From: Cryomorphaceae bacterium
GTDB taxonomy: Bacteria > Bacteroidota > Bacteroidia > Flavobacteriales > Flavobacteriaceae
DNA length: 64,000 bases
Assembly (NCBI GenBank): GCA_003331265.1
Contig: QOPV01000003.1
Span: 18,877 to 82,876, forward strand
Direction: 5' to 3'
The translations under genes were made by a program, and so were the position numbers. Positions 1 through 9,711 of this stretch are shown here, piece after piece. How positions within the stretch are numbered: position 1 is the first letter of the stretch; each line of letters begins with the position of its first letter. The notes under the pieces were generated by a model. The model saw only the letters and a list, made by a program, of their open reading frames with translations, had not been told where the DNA came from and made no database searches.

Positions 1-1
1 T

Positions 2-1348
2 GGTGCTTTTACCATGCCTGAATTTTTAGAAAAACGATTTGATAGTAGATCAAGATGGTTTTTATCTGTTTTTTCTCTATTTGCATATGTACTAACAAAA
101 GTTTCTGTAACTATATATGCAGGAGGAATAGTTGTTTCTGAACTATTAGCCATACCCTTTTGGTATGGGGCAATCGGAATAGTTATGTTTACTGGTGCTT
201 ATACAATAATTGGTGGAATGAAAGCAGTTATTTACACAGAAACTTTGCAAACTATTGTATTGATTTTAGGTTCCATAATTATAACATATTTAGGTCTTCA
301 AGAAGTAGGAGGTTGGACTCAGTTAAGAGAAACTGTAATTGAAGTTAGTCCAGATCATTTCAATATGTGGAGGCCTATGTCTGACCCTGATTTCCCATGG
401 CATGGTTTGCTATTTGGAGGAACTATTGTAGGAATTTGGTACTGGTGTACCGATCAGTATATAGTTCAAAGAACTTTGGCTGCAAATAATATTACCATTG
501 GGCGCAGGGGTGCAATTTTTGGTGCATACTTAAAGCTTCTTCCGATTTTAATTTTTTTAATTCCAGGAATTATTTCTTTCGCTCTTAGTATTCAAAATCC
601 AGAAGTTTACAGCGTAGCTAAAGCAGATAGAGCATTTCCTATGTTAGTAAAGACATTACTTCCAGTTGGTTTAAAGGGATTGGTTGCAGGTGGTTTGATG
701 GCAGCATTAATGAGTTCTTTGGCATCAGTTTTTAATTCTTGTTCTACGATTTTTACAATAGATATTTACAAAAAATTACAGCCAAATAAATCTGAAAAAC
801 AATTGATTAATATTGGAAAAATTGCGACTACTATAATTGTGGTTCTTGGAATTATCTGGATTCCAATTATGGAAAAAATTGGAGGAGGAGTTATGTATCA
901 GTATCTACAAAATGTTCAGTCGTATATTGCCCCCCCAGTTACTGCTGTTTTTTTACTTGGAATTTTATGGAAACGTGTTAATTCTACAGCTGCAATAACT
1001 ACCTTATTTACTGGCCTTATTTTACTTATTTTAAGATTGGGATCAGAAATTTATTATCAACCTCAAATTGTTAGTGGAGAAATAGTTTCAGGATTTTTAT
1101 ATGCTTTCGCCACAGTTAATTTTTCAGTGATGGCAATCTATATGTTTGTCTTTTCAGTTGTGTTATGTATTTCGGTGACCTTGTATACAGACGAACCAGA
1201 TTATTTGAAAATTCAAGGGTTATCTTTTGGAACTTTAACTGCTGAAAACAGAGCGCAATTTAAAAAATCATATTCCACACTAGATATCTTACTTTCCGTA
1301 TTATTGGTGTTTATTGTTTTAAGTATATTAACATATTTTACCTCATAA
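2..1348 (+). CDS. Sodium:solute symporter (SSS) family transporter, 5' truncated by window edge
   Basis: Frame is open upstream of the listed Met (GAFTMPEFLEKRF, typical SSS motif); many TM segments. Confidence 0.9.
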   Translation, partial: GAFTMPEFLEKRFDSRSRWFLSVFSLFAYVLTKVSVTIYAGGIVVSELLAIPFWYGAIGIVMFTGAYTIIGGMKAVIYTETLQTIVLILGSIIITYLGLQEVGGWTQLRETVIEVSPDHFNMWRPMSDPDFPWHGLLFGGTIVGIWYWCTDQYIVQRTLAANNITIGRRGAIFGAYLKLLPILIFLIPGIISFALSIQNPEVYSVAKADRAFPMLVKTLLPVGLKGLVAGGLMAALMSSLASVFNSCSTIFTIDIYKKLQPNKSEKQLINIGKIATTIIVVLGIIWIPIMEKIGGGVMYQYLQNVQSYIAPPVTAVFLLGILWKRVNSTAAITTLFTGLILLILRLGSEIYYQPQIVSGEIVSGFLYAFATVNFSVMAIYMFVFSVVLCISVTLYTDEPDYLKIQGLSFGTLTAENRAQFKKSYSTLDILLSVLLVFIVLSILTYFTS

Positions 1349-1415
1349 ATAAAGAATAGTTTATTTAAAATCAACTCAATTGTTAAGTGTTAATTAATTT
1401 TTTTTAAATTTTAAA

Positions 1416-1444
1416 AACATTCTTAAAAGTATTTTTTATATTAG
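1416..1444 (+). promoter_or_regulatory. Candidate promoter with shared element
   Basis: AACATTCTTAAAAGTAT-TTTT-TATATTAG upstream of 1471 ORF. Confidence 0.45.
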
Positions 1445-1470
1445 ACTTTTAATTCAAAAAAATTTATAAA

Positions 1471-2160
1471 ATGAAAAAACTTATTTTAATTCTAATTACT
1501 TTTTTTACTGTAAATGTGACTGCGCAACAAATGGCATTTACAATTGTACATTTCAAAGCTCATGAAAATTCTCAAAATGATATAGCTGAGTTATATGAAA
1601 AACATTATGCTGACGCAAAATTTAAGTCAGGAGGAATTTTCCTTGAAAGACTTTGGCAAGGAAGAGAAAACGGAAATACTCATAGATTTGTTTGGGTCTG
1701 GGAGTTAGGCAATGGTGGCATTGAAGGAGAAGAGATCAAATTTAAAAATGACGCTTTCTGGGGTGAAATGAATAACTATGTGGAAACCTGGGGAAAACAT
1801 AGTTCTGGTAGATTTTTAAGTTGGAAAGATGGAGATGTTAGTAAATTTCCTTACGGACATTTATGGGACATCACACCAGAAGATCCTGTTGCATTTAAAA
1901 AGGCTCACGATAAAATTGTTGAGGATGCATCAGAAGTTTTTGATGGAAGGGTGGTAGGTTATGGTACTTATGATATCAACAGACCAAATGGAGCTTCTCA
2001 TTGGGTAGTAATTTCAGAAAAAGATACTGACGGTCATTTAAGTATGCATGACAATCTAGAGAAAAATCACTCTAAAGCAATGAATGAGTATTTTAAAAAT
2101 AGAGGTCAAGTTGAACATGTACATGACTTTGTCGTACAAGTGTTAAAGAGATACCAATAA
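1471..2160 (+). CDS. Exported protein, probable tandem dimeric alpha/beta-barrel (ABM-like) family member
   Basis: Signal peptide MKKLILILITFFTVNVTAQQ; two-halved about 210 aa mature region with layout like the 16.5-23.3 kb cluster proteins. Confidence 0.6.
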   Translation: MKKLILILITFFTVNVTAQQMAFTIVHFKAHENSQNDIAELYEKHYADAKFKSGGIFLERLWQGRENGNTHRFVWVWELGNGGIEGEEIKFKNDAFWGEMNNYVETWGKHSSGRFLSWKDGDVSKFPYGHLWDITPEDPVAFKKAHDKIVEDASEVFDGRVVGYGTYDINRPNGASHWVVISEKDTDGHLSMHDNLEKNHSKAMNEYFKNRGQVEHVHDFVVQVLKRYQ

Positions 2161-2180
2161 TAAAACAGTTTACTTAAAAA

Positions 2181-2205
2181 AAGGGTTGAAATTTTCAACC
2201 CTTTT
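2181..2205. terminator. Bidirectional intrinsic terminator between convergent genes
   Basis: aagggttgaaattttcaaccctttt hairpin with T-run. Confidence 0.8.
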
Positions 2206-2227
2206 TTTATTAATAAAAATTAAATTT

Positions 2228-3010
2228 TTAGAAAATAGTATAGTTGCTATTAGTATGAGCGATAGATAAACCCTTTTCTCCTCCAAGCATTAATGGAATC
2301 ATTTTTTTAGGAACAAAATCATCTTCTGTCATTCTCCAATCTAAATAAGTTAAGTAATGATCGTTACTAACCCAATCAGAGATAACCCATACAGAGTTTG
2401 TTTCTTTATTATAAATCATTTCAGCAGAATTACATCCATCATACGCTCTAGTTGCTGGCAAACCATTTTCACTATTTAAAACGTCTAACATTTCTTGACC
2501 TTTTCCTTTTTTAACATCAATTTTAGCAAAAATTTTAGTTTTTGGATAGACAGCATCATACATACCTCCAAAGTCAAAGAAATCTCCTTGAGCTATGACT
2601 TTACCTTCTGCATCAAAATTCATGTACCAGTATCCCTTTAGATTTAACTCTTTTCCAGTAGCAACATTTGTTCCAGTCCAAGTACCATAAGTTCTAACAC
2701 TTCCGTCTAATTTTCCCTCTGGACTTGTTCCAGGCAACCAATTGTTTGCTGTGTATTTTATGTTGTCAAATGCAGCATGGTATCCCTTTAACATGGCTAC
2801 ATATTGGTCGTAGCCAGCAGTTTCAGATCCATAATAAGATGTATTTGATTCGATATCTTCACTAACTAAAGCTAATTGAGCATCAATATCTTCCTCTCCG
2901 TGTAATTCAAAAAGTTTTTGAGCTGTTGCTAAATTTTTAGCATAATCTGGATTTGTATTACAACTACTAAAAAGAATAGTAATTGAAAATAATAAAATTA
3001 ATTTTTTCAT
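2228..3010 (-). CDS. Lipoprotein with N-terminal NTF2/SnoaL-like half and C-terminal ABM-like half
   Basis: Lipobox FSSCN; N half like SnoaL ester-cyclase/NTF2 proteins; C half KIFAKIDVKKGKGQEMLDVLN... like an ABM domain. Confidence 0.65.
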   Translation of the reverse strand: MKKLILLFSITILFSSCNTNPDYAKNLATAQKLFELHGEEDIDAQLALVSEDIESNTSYYGSETAGYDQYVAMLKGYHAAFDNIKYTANNWLPGTSPEGKLDGSVRTYGTWTGTNVATGKELNLKGYWYMNFDAEGKVIAQGDFFDFGGMYDAVYPKTKIFAKIDVKKGKGQEMLDVLNSENGLPATRAYDGCNSAEMIYNKETNSVWVISDWVSNDHYLTYLDWRMTEDDFVPKKMIPLMLGGEKGLSIAHTNSNYTIF

Positions 3011-3032
3011 GTTTTTAAATTTTGTTAAGTTT

Positions 3033-3062
3033 CAAATATATAAAAATACTAGTAAGTATGTT
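3033..3062 (-). promoter_or_regulatory. Candidate promoter with shared element
   Basis: Minus strand AACATACTTACTAGTAT-TTTTA-TATATTTG upstream of 2228-3010 gene. Confidence 0.5.
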
Positions 3063-3113
3063 GAATATTATTTTTGAATATTATTTGTATAACTTAGATT
3101 AATTATAATTTTT

Positions 3114-3425
3114 ATGAATTTAAAAGAGATTAAACAGAAAGAAGTTTTTCCAGGTTTGAAAGGTAAATTCGTTCATGGAGATAAAATTACATGGGTATTT
3201 TGGGACGTAAAAAAGGGTTCAGTTGTTGAACGGCATCATCACATTCATGAACAAATTATGCATGTTGTTGAGGGCGAATTTGAATTTACCTTAGACGGAA
3301 TTAGTAAAGTATATTCCAATGGAGATGTAGTGGTAATCCCTTCCAATATTCCACACTATGGAAAAGCTTTAAGTGATTGTAAATTAATGGATGTTTTTAG
3401 TCCCGTTAGAGAAGAATACAGATGA
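3114..3425 (+). CDS. Cupin-domain protein
   Basis: HHHIHEQIMHVVEGEFEFTLDG...GDVVVIPSNIPHYGKAL cupin motifs. Confidence 0.9.
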   Translation: MNLKEIKQKEVFPGLKGKFVHGDKITWVFWDVKKGSVVERHHHIHEQIMHVVEGEFEFTLDGISKVYSNGDVVVIPSNIPHYGKALSDCKLMDVFSPVREEYR

Positions 3426-4207
3426 TTATATCCTTAAAATCAAAAAAAGCTCTTGTTGGTGGAAGCAGCAAAGGTTTAGGAAATGCAGTAGCTTATCAAT
3501 TAGCCATGTCTGGGGCTTCTGTGACTTTAGTTTCAAGTAATAAAGATAGATTAATCAAGACTGTTAATGATTTAAGAAATAAAACAGGAATTAATCATGA
3601 TTACTTAGTGGTTGACTATAATAACTTTGAAGACTATAAAAAAATAATAAAAAAATATTTAGATACTAATCCAATTGATATTTTGATCAATAACACTCAG
3701 GGACCCAAAGGAGGTAATGTTATGAATGTTTCTATAGAGGACTATCAAAAGTCTTTTGACTTATTATTCAAAAGTGTAGTATTCACTACCATGCTTGCAA
3801 TAGAAAATATGAAAAAAAATAAATGGGGAAGAATTATAAATATGGCCTCAATGTCAGTCAAAGAACCTTTGAGTTATTTAGCCCTTTCCAATTCTATTAG
3901 ATCTGCTGTAACCACATGGGGAAAAACTCTTTCAAACGACTTAGGCGTATATAATATCACCGTAAATAATATTCTTACAGGATATTTTGATACGGAGCGT
4001 ATTAATCAACTTAATTTAGACAAAGCAAAAAAATTAAATATTGATGTAGAAGAGGTTTATAATACGATGAAAGAACTGGTGCCATTAAAAAGAATTGGAG
4101 ATCCAAAAGAGTTTTCATATTTAGTAACTTTTTTAGCCTCTGATAATGCTGCCTATATCAATGGAGCTAACATACCAATTGATGGAGGTCTTATAAAATC
4201 CCTGTAA
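3422..4207 (+). CDS. SDR family oxidoreductase
   Basis: GGSSKGLGNAVA nucleotide-binding motif; INGANIPIDGGLIKSL C-terminus; 4-nt overlap with the cupin gene. The usual YxxxK looks altered (SMSVKEPLSYLALSNSIRSA). Confidence 0.85.
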   Translation: MIISLKSKKALVGGSSKGLGNAVAYQLAMSGASVTLVSSNKDRLIKTVNDLRNKTGINHDYLVVDYNNFEDYKKIIKKYLDTNPIDILINNTQGPKGGNVMNVSIEDYQKSFDLLFKSVVFTTMLAIENMKKNKWGRIINMASMSVKEPLSYLALSNSIRSAVTTWGKTLSNDLGVYNITVNNILTGYFDTERINQLNLDKAKKLNIDVEEVYNTMKELVPLKRIGDPKEFSYLVTFLASDNAAYINGANIPIDGGLIKSL

Positions 4208-4216
4208 ATATAATCT

Positions 4217-5176
4217 ATGAAAAGAATCATATTCATGTTATTTATCTCTCTTGGTTTAAATAGTCAAAACTTAGTTGAGAAGATTGCTTTTCAAAGTGCT
4301 AATCCTTTTTCTTTTCATGATGTTATTACTGATTTAGAAAATCAAGAAAAACAAGAGGTGTACGGAAATTTAGTTATTCCATATGACTCATTAAATCCAG
4401 ATAAAAAATATCCTTTAGTTCTTGGAGTTGCAGGCAGTTTAGGATGGAAAAATCATCATTACGAATATTTAACAATGTATCAAAATTTAGGTTTTGCCAC
4501 TTTTGAACTGAATAGTTTTAAAAGTAGAAGAATAGAATCAACAGTTGGAGACCAGACCCAAGTCACTACAGCTGCAATGATTCTAGATGCCTACAGAGCA
4601 CTTGAAATATTATCCGATCATCCAAATATTAAAAAAGATAAAATTTCCATTACTGGATGGAGTTTAGGAGGAGCAGTTACATTTTTTTCTGCATGGATTC
4701 CTTTAAAAAATGCTATAAATAAAAATCTTCAGTTTGCATCACACTTAGCTTTTTATCCACCATGTTTTTTTGAACCAGAAAATTTAGAGTTTTCTGATTC
4801 TCCCATTCATATTTTAATTGGAGAATTAGATGATTGGACTCCTTCAGATCCTTGTAATACGCTAGTAGATAAGCTTAAAAATAAGATTAACATTGACATA
4901 ACTGTTTACAAAGATTCTCATCACGGCTTCGATAGACGGGGAGGATTAGAAATTAATGAAAAAGGATATAGTTTTAAAGATTGTACTTTCAAATTAACTG
5001 AGGACGGTTATGTTTTAATGAATTATTTAAATATTCCAATGTCAAATTCATTTCTTCAAAAAATAGGATTTTTATTTTGCACATCAAGAGGAGTTACTAT
5101 TGGTGGGAATAGCGAGGCTAGAAATAAATCATTTGGCTTTGCAAAAGACTTTATGATCAGAACAATTCAAGATTAA
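4217..5176 (+). CDS. Exported alpha/beta hydrolase, dienelactone hydrolase-like
   Basis: Signal peptide; GWSLGG nucleophile elbow; HHGFD near the C-terminal side. Confidence 0.8.
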   Translation: MKRIIFMLFISLGLNSQNLVEKIAFQSANPFSFHDVITDLENQEKQEVYGNLVIPYDSLNPDKKYPLVLGVAGSLGWKNHHYEYLTMYQNLGFATFELNSFKSRRIESTVGDQTQVTTAAMILDAYRALEILSDHPNIKKDKISITGWSLGGAVTFFSAWIPLKNAINKNLQFASHLAFYPPCFFEPENLEFSDSPIHILIGELDDWTPSDPCNTLVDKLKNKINIDITVYKDSHHGFDRRGGLEINEKGYSFKDCTFKLTEDGYVLMNYLNIPMSNSFLQKIGFLFCTSRGVTIGGNSEARNKSFGFAKDFMIRTIQD

Positions 5177-5916
5177 AAGAAAACTCTTTCTGGGTAATCA
5201 GTTATAATTCCATTTACCCCAAGTTTTTTCATTTTATCAATCTGTTTTTTATTATTAACAGTCCATGTATAAATTTTAAGACCTGCGCTTAATATTTTTT
5301 CAACGACTTTTTTGTTTAATGTTTTATGAGAGGGATTAATTGCCACAGCCCTAAGATTTAATGCAGGTTTTATAGCAAGCAACGGATCATCTTCAGTTAT
5401 AAGAGCAATTTTGATATTACCGTCTAATTTTCTTAAATCCTTTAATTCTTCCCAGTTAAAGCTTGAAAATAAAATATTCTTTTTTAAAAAACCGTTGTTA
5501 TTAATTTGCTGTTTAACTATTTCAAGAGATAGTTTTGCAGTATTAGATCCTTTTAATTCAATATTTAAAAATGTTTTATTATCAATAACATCAAAGACCT
5601 CATTTAAAGTTGGTATTTGCTGATTGGTACCCAATACTTTTAATTTTTTTAATTCTTCTAAAGATGTATTTTCAATAAGCCCTGTTCCATTTGTTAATTT
5701 ATCCAGTTTTTTATCATGAAATAGGACTATTTCACCTGATAAACAACGAAACACGTCTATCTCAATACCATCTGCACCCAATTGCATTGCTTTTTTTATT
5801 GATTTCAGTGTGTTTTCTGCAACATGACCTTTCGCTCCTCTGTGACCAATTACTAATTGCTTAGATTGATTTGATGAATTGAATAAAATCAAGAAAAAGG
5901 CTAAAAACAATTTCAT
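5173..5916 (-). CDS. Glycerophosphodiester phosphodiesterase family protein
   Basis: IGHRGAKGHVAENTLKSIKKAMQLGADGIEIDV...HDKKLDKLTNGTG; NGIITDYPERV. Confidence 0.93.
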   Translation of the reverse strand: MKLFLAFFLILFNSSNQSKQLVIGHRGAKGHVAENTLKSIKKAMQLGADGIEIDVFRCLSGEIVLFHDKKLDKLTNGTGLIENTSLEELKKLKVLGTNQQIPTLNEVFDVIDNKTFLNIELKGSNTAKLSLEIVKQQINNNGFLKKNILFSSFNWEELKDLRKLDGNIKIALITEDDPLLAIKPALNLRAVAINPSHKTLNKKVVEKILSAGLKIYTWTVNNKKQIDKMKKLGVNGIITDYPERVFF

Positions 5917-5943
5917 AAGTAGTGAAGGTAAAAAATCATTAAG

Positions 5944-6573
5944 TTAGTTATTGACATTATCATACTTGTTGTTTAAATATATTGCTAAATAATATATTAT
6001 TGGACTCATTAATAACCAAGTACTCTGAGTTTGAAAAGTAATAGGTCTCTCAAATATTTTAAATAAAACTGGATTGTAGTAAGAACCTAAAGGATTTAAT
6101 GGTGCCCAAGATAAATCTCCATTGTTTCCCAATTGTAAATGATAAAAAAAGGCTTCTACATAAATATTTTGCAACATAAACCAGAAAAATAAAATTGTAA
6201 AAGCATACCAGTTCCATTTTTTTAACGGAGAAATAGAATTCTTGAATAATCTTTTAATTATAAAAATTCCTATCCAGACAACTAAAACATCTCCTAAAGA
6301 ATTTAATACCCAATTTAAATTTTGGGGAATCGCACAATTTAACATTTCTGATCTCCTTTCACTCACTGGTAATCCACCAGAAAGTCCATAAGTTATCCAT
6401 ATCTCCCATCCTACAGCAGCTATAATAAATGAATAAAATAAAGTTAAAGCTGTAGGGGTTGAAACTTTTTTTTGTTTCCAATAATAAATAGAAAGTAAAA
6501 TAGGAGTAAGGGCAAAAAAATAAAGTCTAATGACCAGCCATAATTCGTTATCATTTAAATCACAGAAGTTCAT
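5944..6573 (-). CDS. Integral membrane protein of unknown function
   Basis: Several hydrophobic segments. Confidence 0.6.
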   Translation of the reverse strand: MNFCDLNDNELWLVIRLYFFALTPILLSIYYWKQKKVSTPTALTLFYSFIIAAVGWEIWITYGLSGGLPVSERRSEMLNCAIPQNLNWVLNSLGDVLVVWIGIFIIKRLFKNSISPLKKWNWYAFTILFFWFMLQNIYVEAFFYHLQLGNNGDLSWAPLNPLGSYYNPVLFKIFERPITFQTQSTWLLMSPIIYYLAIYLNNKYDNVNN

Positions 6574-6593
6574 AATATATCATTAAAATTTAT

Positions 6594-7655
6594 TTATAAT
6601 TTATTTTTAAGTTTCACAAAAACAGATTGTTGTTCCTTGTTAAGTCCATCAGCTGTAAAAATAGAAATTCCTTTCGCCCCGTTTTCTTTCGATATAATAA
6701 TCGCTTTTTCTAATTCTTCGGCTGTTCTTAGAGCAGGAGAGTAAAGGCCTGAAATGATAGGGAAATCAACATCACTCACCCCTTGTTTTGTTGCAAATCC
6801 AATCCAGTTTATATTTTCTCTATAAAAATTTTGGTACAGCATAGGGTATGCTGCATCTAAATTCCAATCATTCCAAGCTTGTCTAACCATTTGACGTGAC
6901 ATTTCTGGAAAAGGAAATACAGCAGCAGTAACTTTTTTATTTTTACTGTGAGCAATTTCAATAATTTCATTAACAAGAGTAGTAATTGCATTCAATCTAA
7001 ATTGCCTCCACTCTGTCGATAGTTCAGGGTTTTTAAAATCTATAGGATCTTTATTAAAAATTTCTTTAAATTTCTTTCTTGCAATGGGGTGATATCCAAA
7101 ATCATATTGAGGTAATTCTGTTTCTTGAATAATATTATATTTTGGTTGAAGATCTGCTCCAAGAATTACATCAGGATATCTAACATAGTCTAAATGAATG
7201 GAAGCTAAACCATCCACCTCCATGAGTTTTTTTGCATTGTTAATGATGTGTTTTCTAGCTTCAGGATGAAAAGGACTCAACCACTGATAATAATTTACAT
7301 AAGCCCTGTAATCTAAAGAGTTGTCGCCATTTTTATTAACAGAGTACCAATCAGGGTTTTTATTAGCTATTGTATCCCCAGGGCGATTGACAGTCCACAT
7401 CCAGCCATGTACTTTTATATTTTTTTTATTAGCGATGGGAATGATTTGTTCAAGAACCGACGCAGAACCACTAACTAAAACCTCACTTATTCCAAGAGAA
7501 TCATAATAGTTAAGCTTTTTCTCCCAATTCTTTTTATTGAAATCTTTACCCGCTCCAGTCCAAGTACTAAATGTAAAACCCTTATCACTCTCATTTTGTT
7601 TGGAACAAGAAATGAAAAAGATTAGAAGAATTACCGTAATTCCTTTTTTAATCAT
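6594..7655 (-). CDS. Lipoprotein, family 10-like glycosidase (GHL10 type)
   Basis: Lipobox FISCSK; HGWMWTVNRPGD; GLASIHLDYVRYPD; AAVFPFPE; AAYPMLY. Confidence 0.75.
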   Translation of the reverse strand: MIKKGITVILLIFFISCSKQNESDKGFTFSTWTGAGKDFNKKNWEKKLNYYDSLGISEVLVSGSASVLEQIIPIANKKNIKVHGWMWTVNRPGDTIANKNPDWYSVNKNGDNSLDYRAYVNYYQWLSPFHPEARKHIINNAKKLMEVDGLASIHLDYVRYPDVILGADLQPKYNIIQETELPQYDFGYHPIARKKFKEIFNKDPIDFKNPELSTEWRQFRLNAITTLVNEIIEIAHSKNKKVTAAVFPFPEMSRQMVRQAWNDWNLDAAYPMLYQNFYRENINWIGFATKQGVSDVDFPIISGLYSPALRTAEELEKAIIISKENGAKGISIFTADGLNKEQQSVFVKLKNKL

Positions 7656-8745
7656 CTTTTATGTTTTTTATTAAGCCGTTTTCAGAAATGGATATTTTAA
7701 CATCGCTCTTTTTATCGATAGCTGTGATATTAAATCCAGTTTCTGTTTTTAGAAAATTACACGAAATTTCTTGATTATTAACAATTATAGTTTCAAATTT
7801 TAATTCTTGATTGGTTTTGAAGTCCTTAAGATATTTTAATTCTTTAAAGGAAACTTTTCTAAAAAGAGCATAAAGAACTTGCTGAGTTATTATTTCATTA
7901 GAATTTTCGTAGTTTTTTTTTATTTCAAAATCTTTTTTAGAAAACTGTAAAAACCCCCAGTTTTCAGGAACATGCATATTAATTAGACCTTGGGGCGACC
8001 ACACCCAATTATATTCAGGCAGAAACTTACCATTTTCTTTTTTCCTTGAATACTTGCCTTTATTTATTTCGAAATCCCAGTTAACTCTAGAAAAATTGAT
8101 CCTCCATATATCACCAACTTTAGGATAATTGTAATCAAAAGGATCTTTTAATTTTGAAATTTCAACAAGAGGAATAGCTATTTCTACTGTCCAGTAATTA
8201 TCAATGTCATTAGGATTGTTAATGGTTCCATTAATGTATACAGCAGATTTTAATCCCTCTATATTCCAGGAACTGTCTGCTTTACCTTTGAGCCTGTAAG
8301 GTTTATCTAAATATAAATCCCACTCAGTTCCAAGTGCATTAATCTCAATTTCCCCATAATTAAAGACATGCTTGTTTGGGTTTATAAAAACTTCAAAATC
8401 ATTATTGTAGTAAATGACCTCATCTCTTTTAGTGATATCTGCCCAAATATGGGTCTCGTATATTTTTGCAAAAACATACAAATACTTATCACTCCAAAGC
8501 ATTTTAACATTTGTTTTTTGACTAGGCTTTTTAATTCCCTCAATATCAATAAAATCATCGGAATACTTTGCTCTATCCCATTCTAATTCATTATCTCTTC
8601 CATCAATTATAATTTCTTGATTTGTGTTGTGAACCACATAAGATTTTGGAATGAGAATTTCATTATCTAGATTAGCTTTTATTTTTTCAGTTAGATTACA
8701 ATTCAAAAAAAACACACAAAAAATATAAATAAAAATCATTCTCAT
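7648..8745 (-). CDS. Lipoprotein with CBM9-like / family 9 carbohydrate-binding domain
   Basis: IDGRDNELEWDRAKYSDDFIDIEG...VKMLWSDKYLYVFAKIYE; NDFEVFINP; PENWGFLQF. Confidence 0.8.
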   Translation of the reverse strand: MRMIFIYIFCVFFLNCNLTEKIKANLDNEILIPKSYVVHNTNQEIIIDGRDNELEWDRAKYSDDFIDIEGIKKPSQKTNVKMLWSDKYLYVFAKIYETHIWADITKRDEVIYYNNDFEVFINPNKHVFNYGEIEINALGTEWDLYLDKPYRLKGKADSSWNIEGLKSAVYINGTINNPNDIDNYWTVEIAIPLVEISKLKDPFDYNYPKVGDIWRINFSRVNWDFEINKGKYSRKKENGKFLPEYNWVWSPQGLINMHVPENWGFLQFSKKDFEIKKNYENSNEIITQQVLYALFRKVSFKELKYLKDFKTNQELKFETIIVNNQEISCNFLKTETGFNITAIDKKSDVKISISENGLIKNIKDD

Positions 8746-8806
8746 TATTACAATATATAAAATGTATTAGTATTTTACAGTTTATAAATAAGGTAATTTA
8801 ATTGAT

Positions 8807-9646
8807 ATGAAAAAACTTATTCTATTAACAATATTCGTGACATTTTCATCTTTTAGTTATCTAAATGTATTTTCTGATCAAATTAAAGTCATTTCTTATA
8901 ATATCAGATATAACAACCCCAATGACGGAAAAGATGTTTGGGAAAATAGAAGGTCAACTGTTGTGGAGTTTATTTTTACCGAGTCCCCTGATTTTATTGG
9001 AATGCAGGAAGTTACCAATAGTCAATTGTTGTATTTAAATTCTAATCTATCGGATCATCATTATGTAGGAGTGGGGCGTGATGACGGAAAAACCAAAGGT
9101 GAGTACAGCCCCATTTTTTATAATAAATCTAATTATGATTTAATTAACTCTGATACTTTCTGGTTATCCGAAACTCCAAAGCTTATTTCAGTGGGTTGGG
9201 ATGCTTCTATGGAAAGGATTTGTACTTATGGATTGTTTCAACAAAAGACAAGTGGGAGAAGTGTATGGGTTTTCAATACTCATTTCGATCATATTGGAGA
9301 GGTGGCTAGGGATAAATCAATTGATTTAATTTTAAAAACAATTAAAGATTTGACAAAAAATAATGACCGTATAATTATTACTGGTGATTTTAATCTTTCG
9401 GATGATTCAAAACCTATTAAAAAAATTCAAAATTTTTACAATGATGTTAATATAGATATGGATAATAAAAGTAAGTTATATGGAACCTTTAACCAGTTTA
9501 AAATAAACTCTACTTTTCAAAGTAGAATTGACTATATCTTCTATAAGAATTTTATTTCCATCGAATCCACTCATGGTCATATTAAAACAAAAAATGGAAG
9601 ATGGGCTTCAGATCATCATCCAGTTATTTCTTTATTAAAATTCTAA
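8807..9646 (+). CDS. Exported endonuclease/exonuclease/phosphatase family protein
   Basis: VISYNIRYNNPNDGKDVWENRR; GMQEV; TGDFNLS; SRIDYIFY; SDHHPV. Confidence 0.93.
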   Translation: MKKLILLTIFVTFSSFSYLNVFSDQIKVISYNIRYNNPNDGKDVWENRRSTVVEFIFTESPDFIGMQEVTNSQLLYLNSNLSDHHYVGVGRDDGKTKGEYSPIFYNKSNYDLINSDTFWLSETPKLISVGWDASMERICTYGLFQQKTSGRSVWVFNTHFDHIGEVARDKSIDLILKTIKDLTKNNDRIIITGDFNLSDDSKPIKKIQNFYNDVNIDMDNKSKLYGTFNQFKINSTFQSRIDYIFYKNFISIESTHGHIKTKNGRWASDHHPVISLLKF

Positions 9647-9656
9647 CAACCAAAAA

Positions 9657-9687
9657 AACATTCATAAAGGAATTTTTTTTATATTAG
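9657..9687 (+). promoter_or_regulatory. Candidate promoter with shared element
   Basis: AACATTCATAAAGGAAT-T-run-TATATTAG upstream of 9712 ORF. Confidence 0.45.
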
Positions 9688-9711
9688 TTTACTAATTATT
9701 AAAAAAATATT

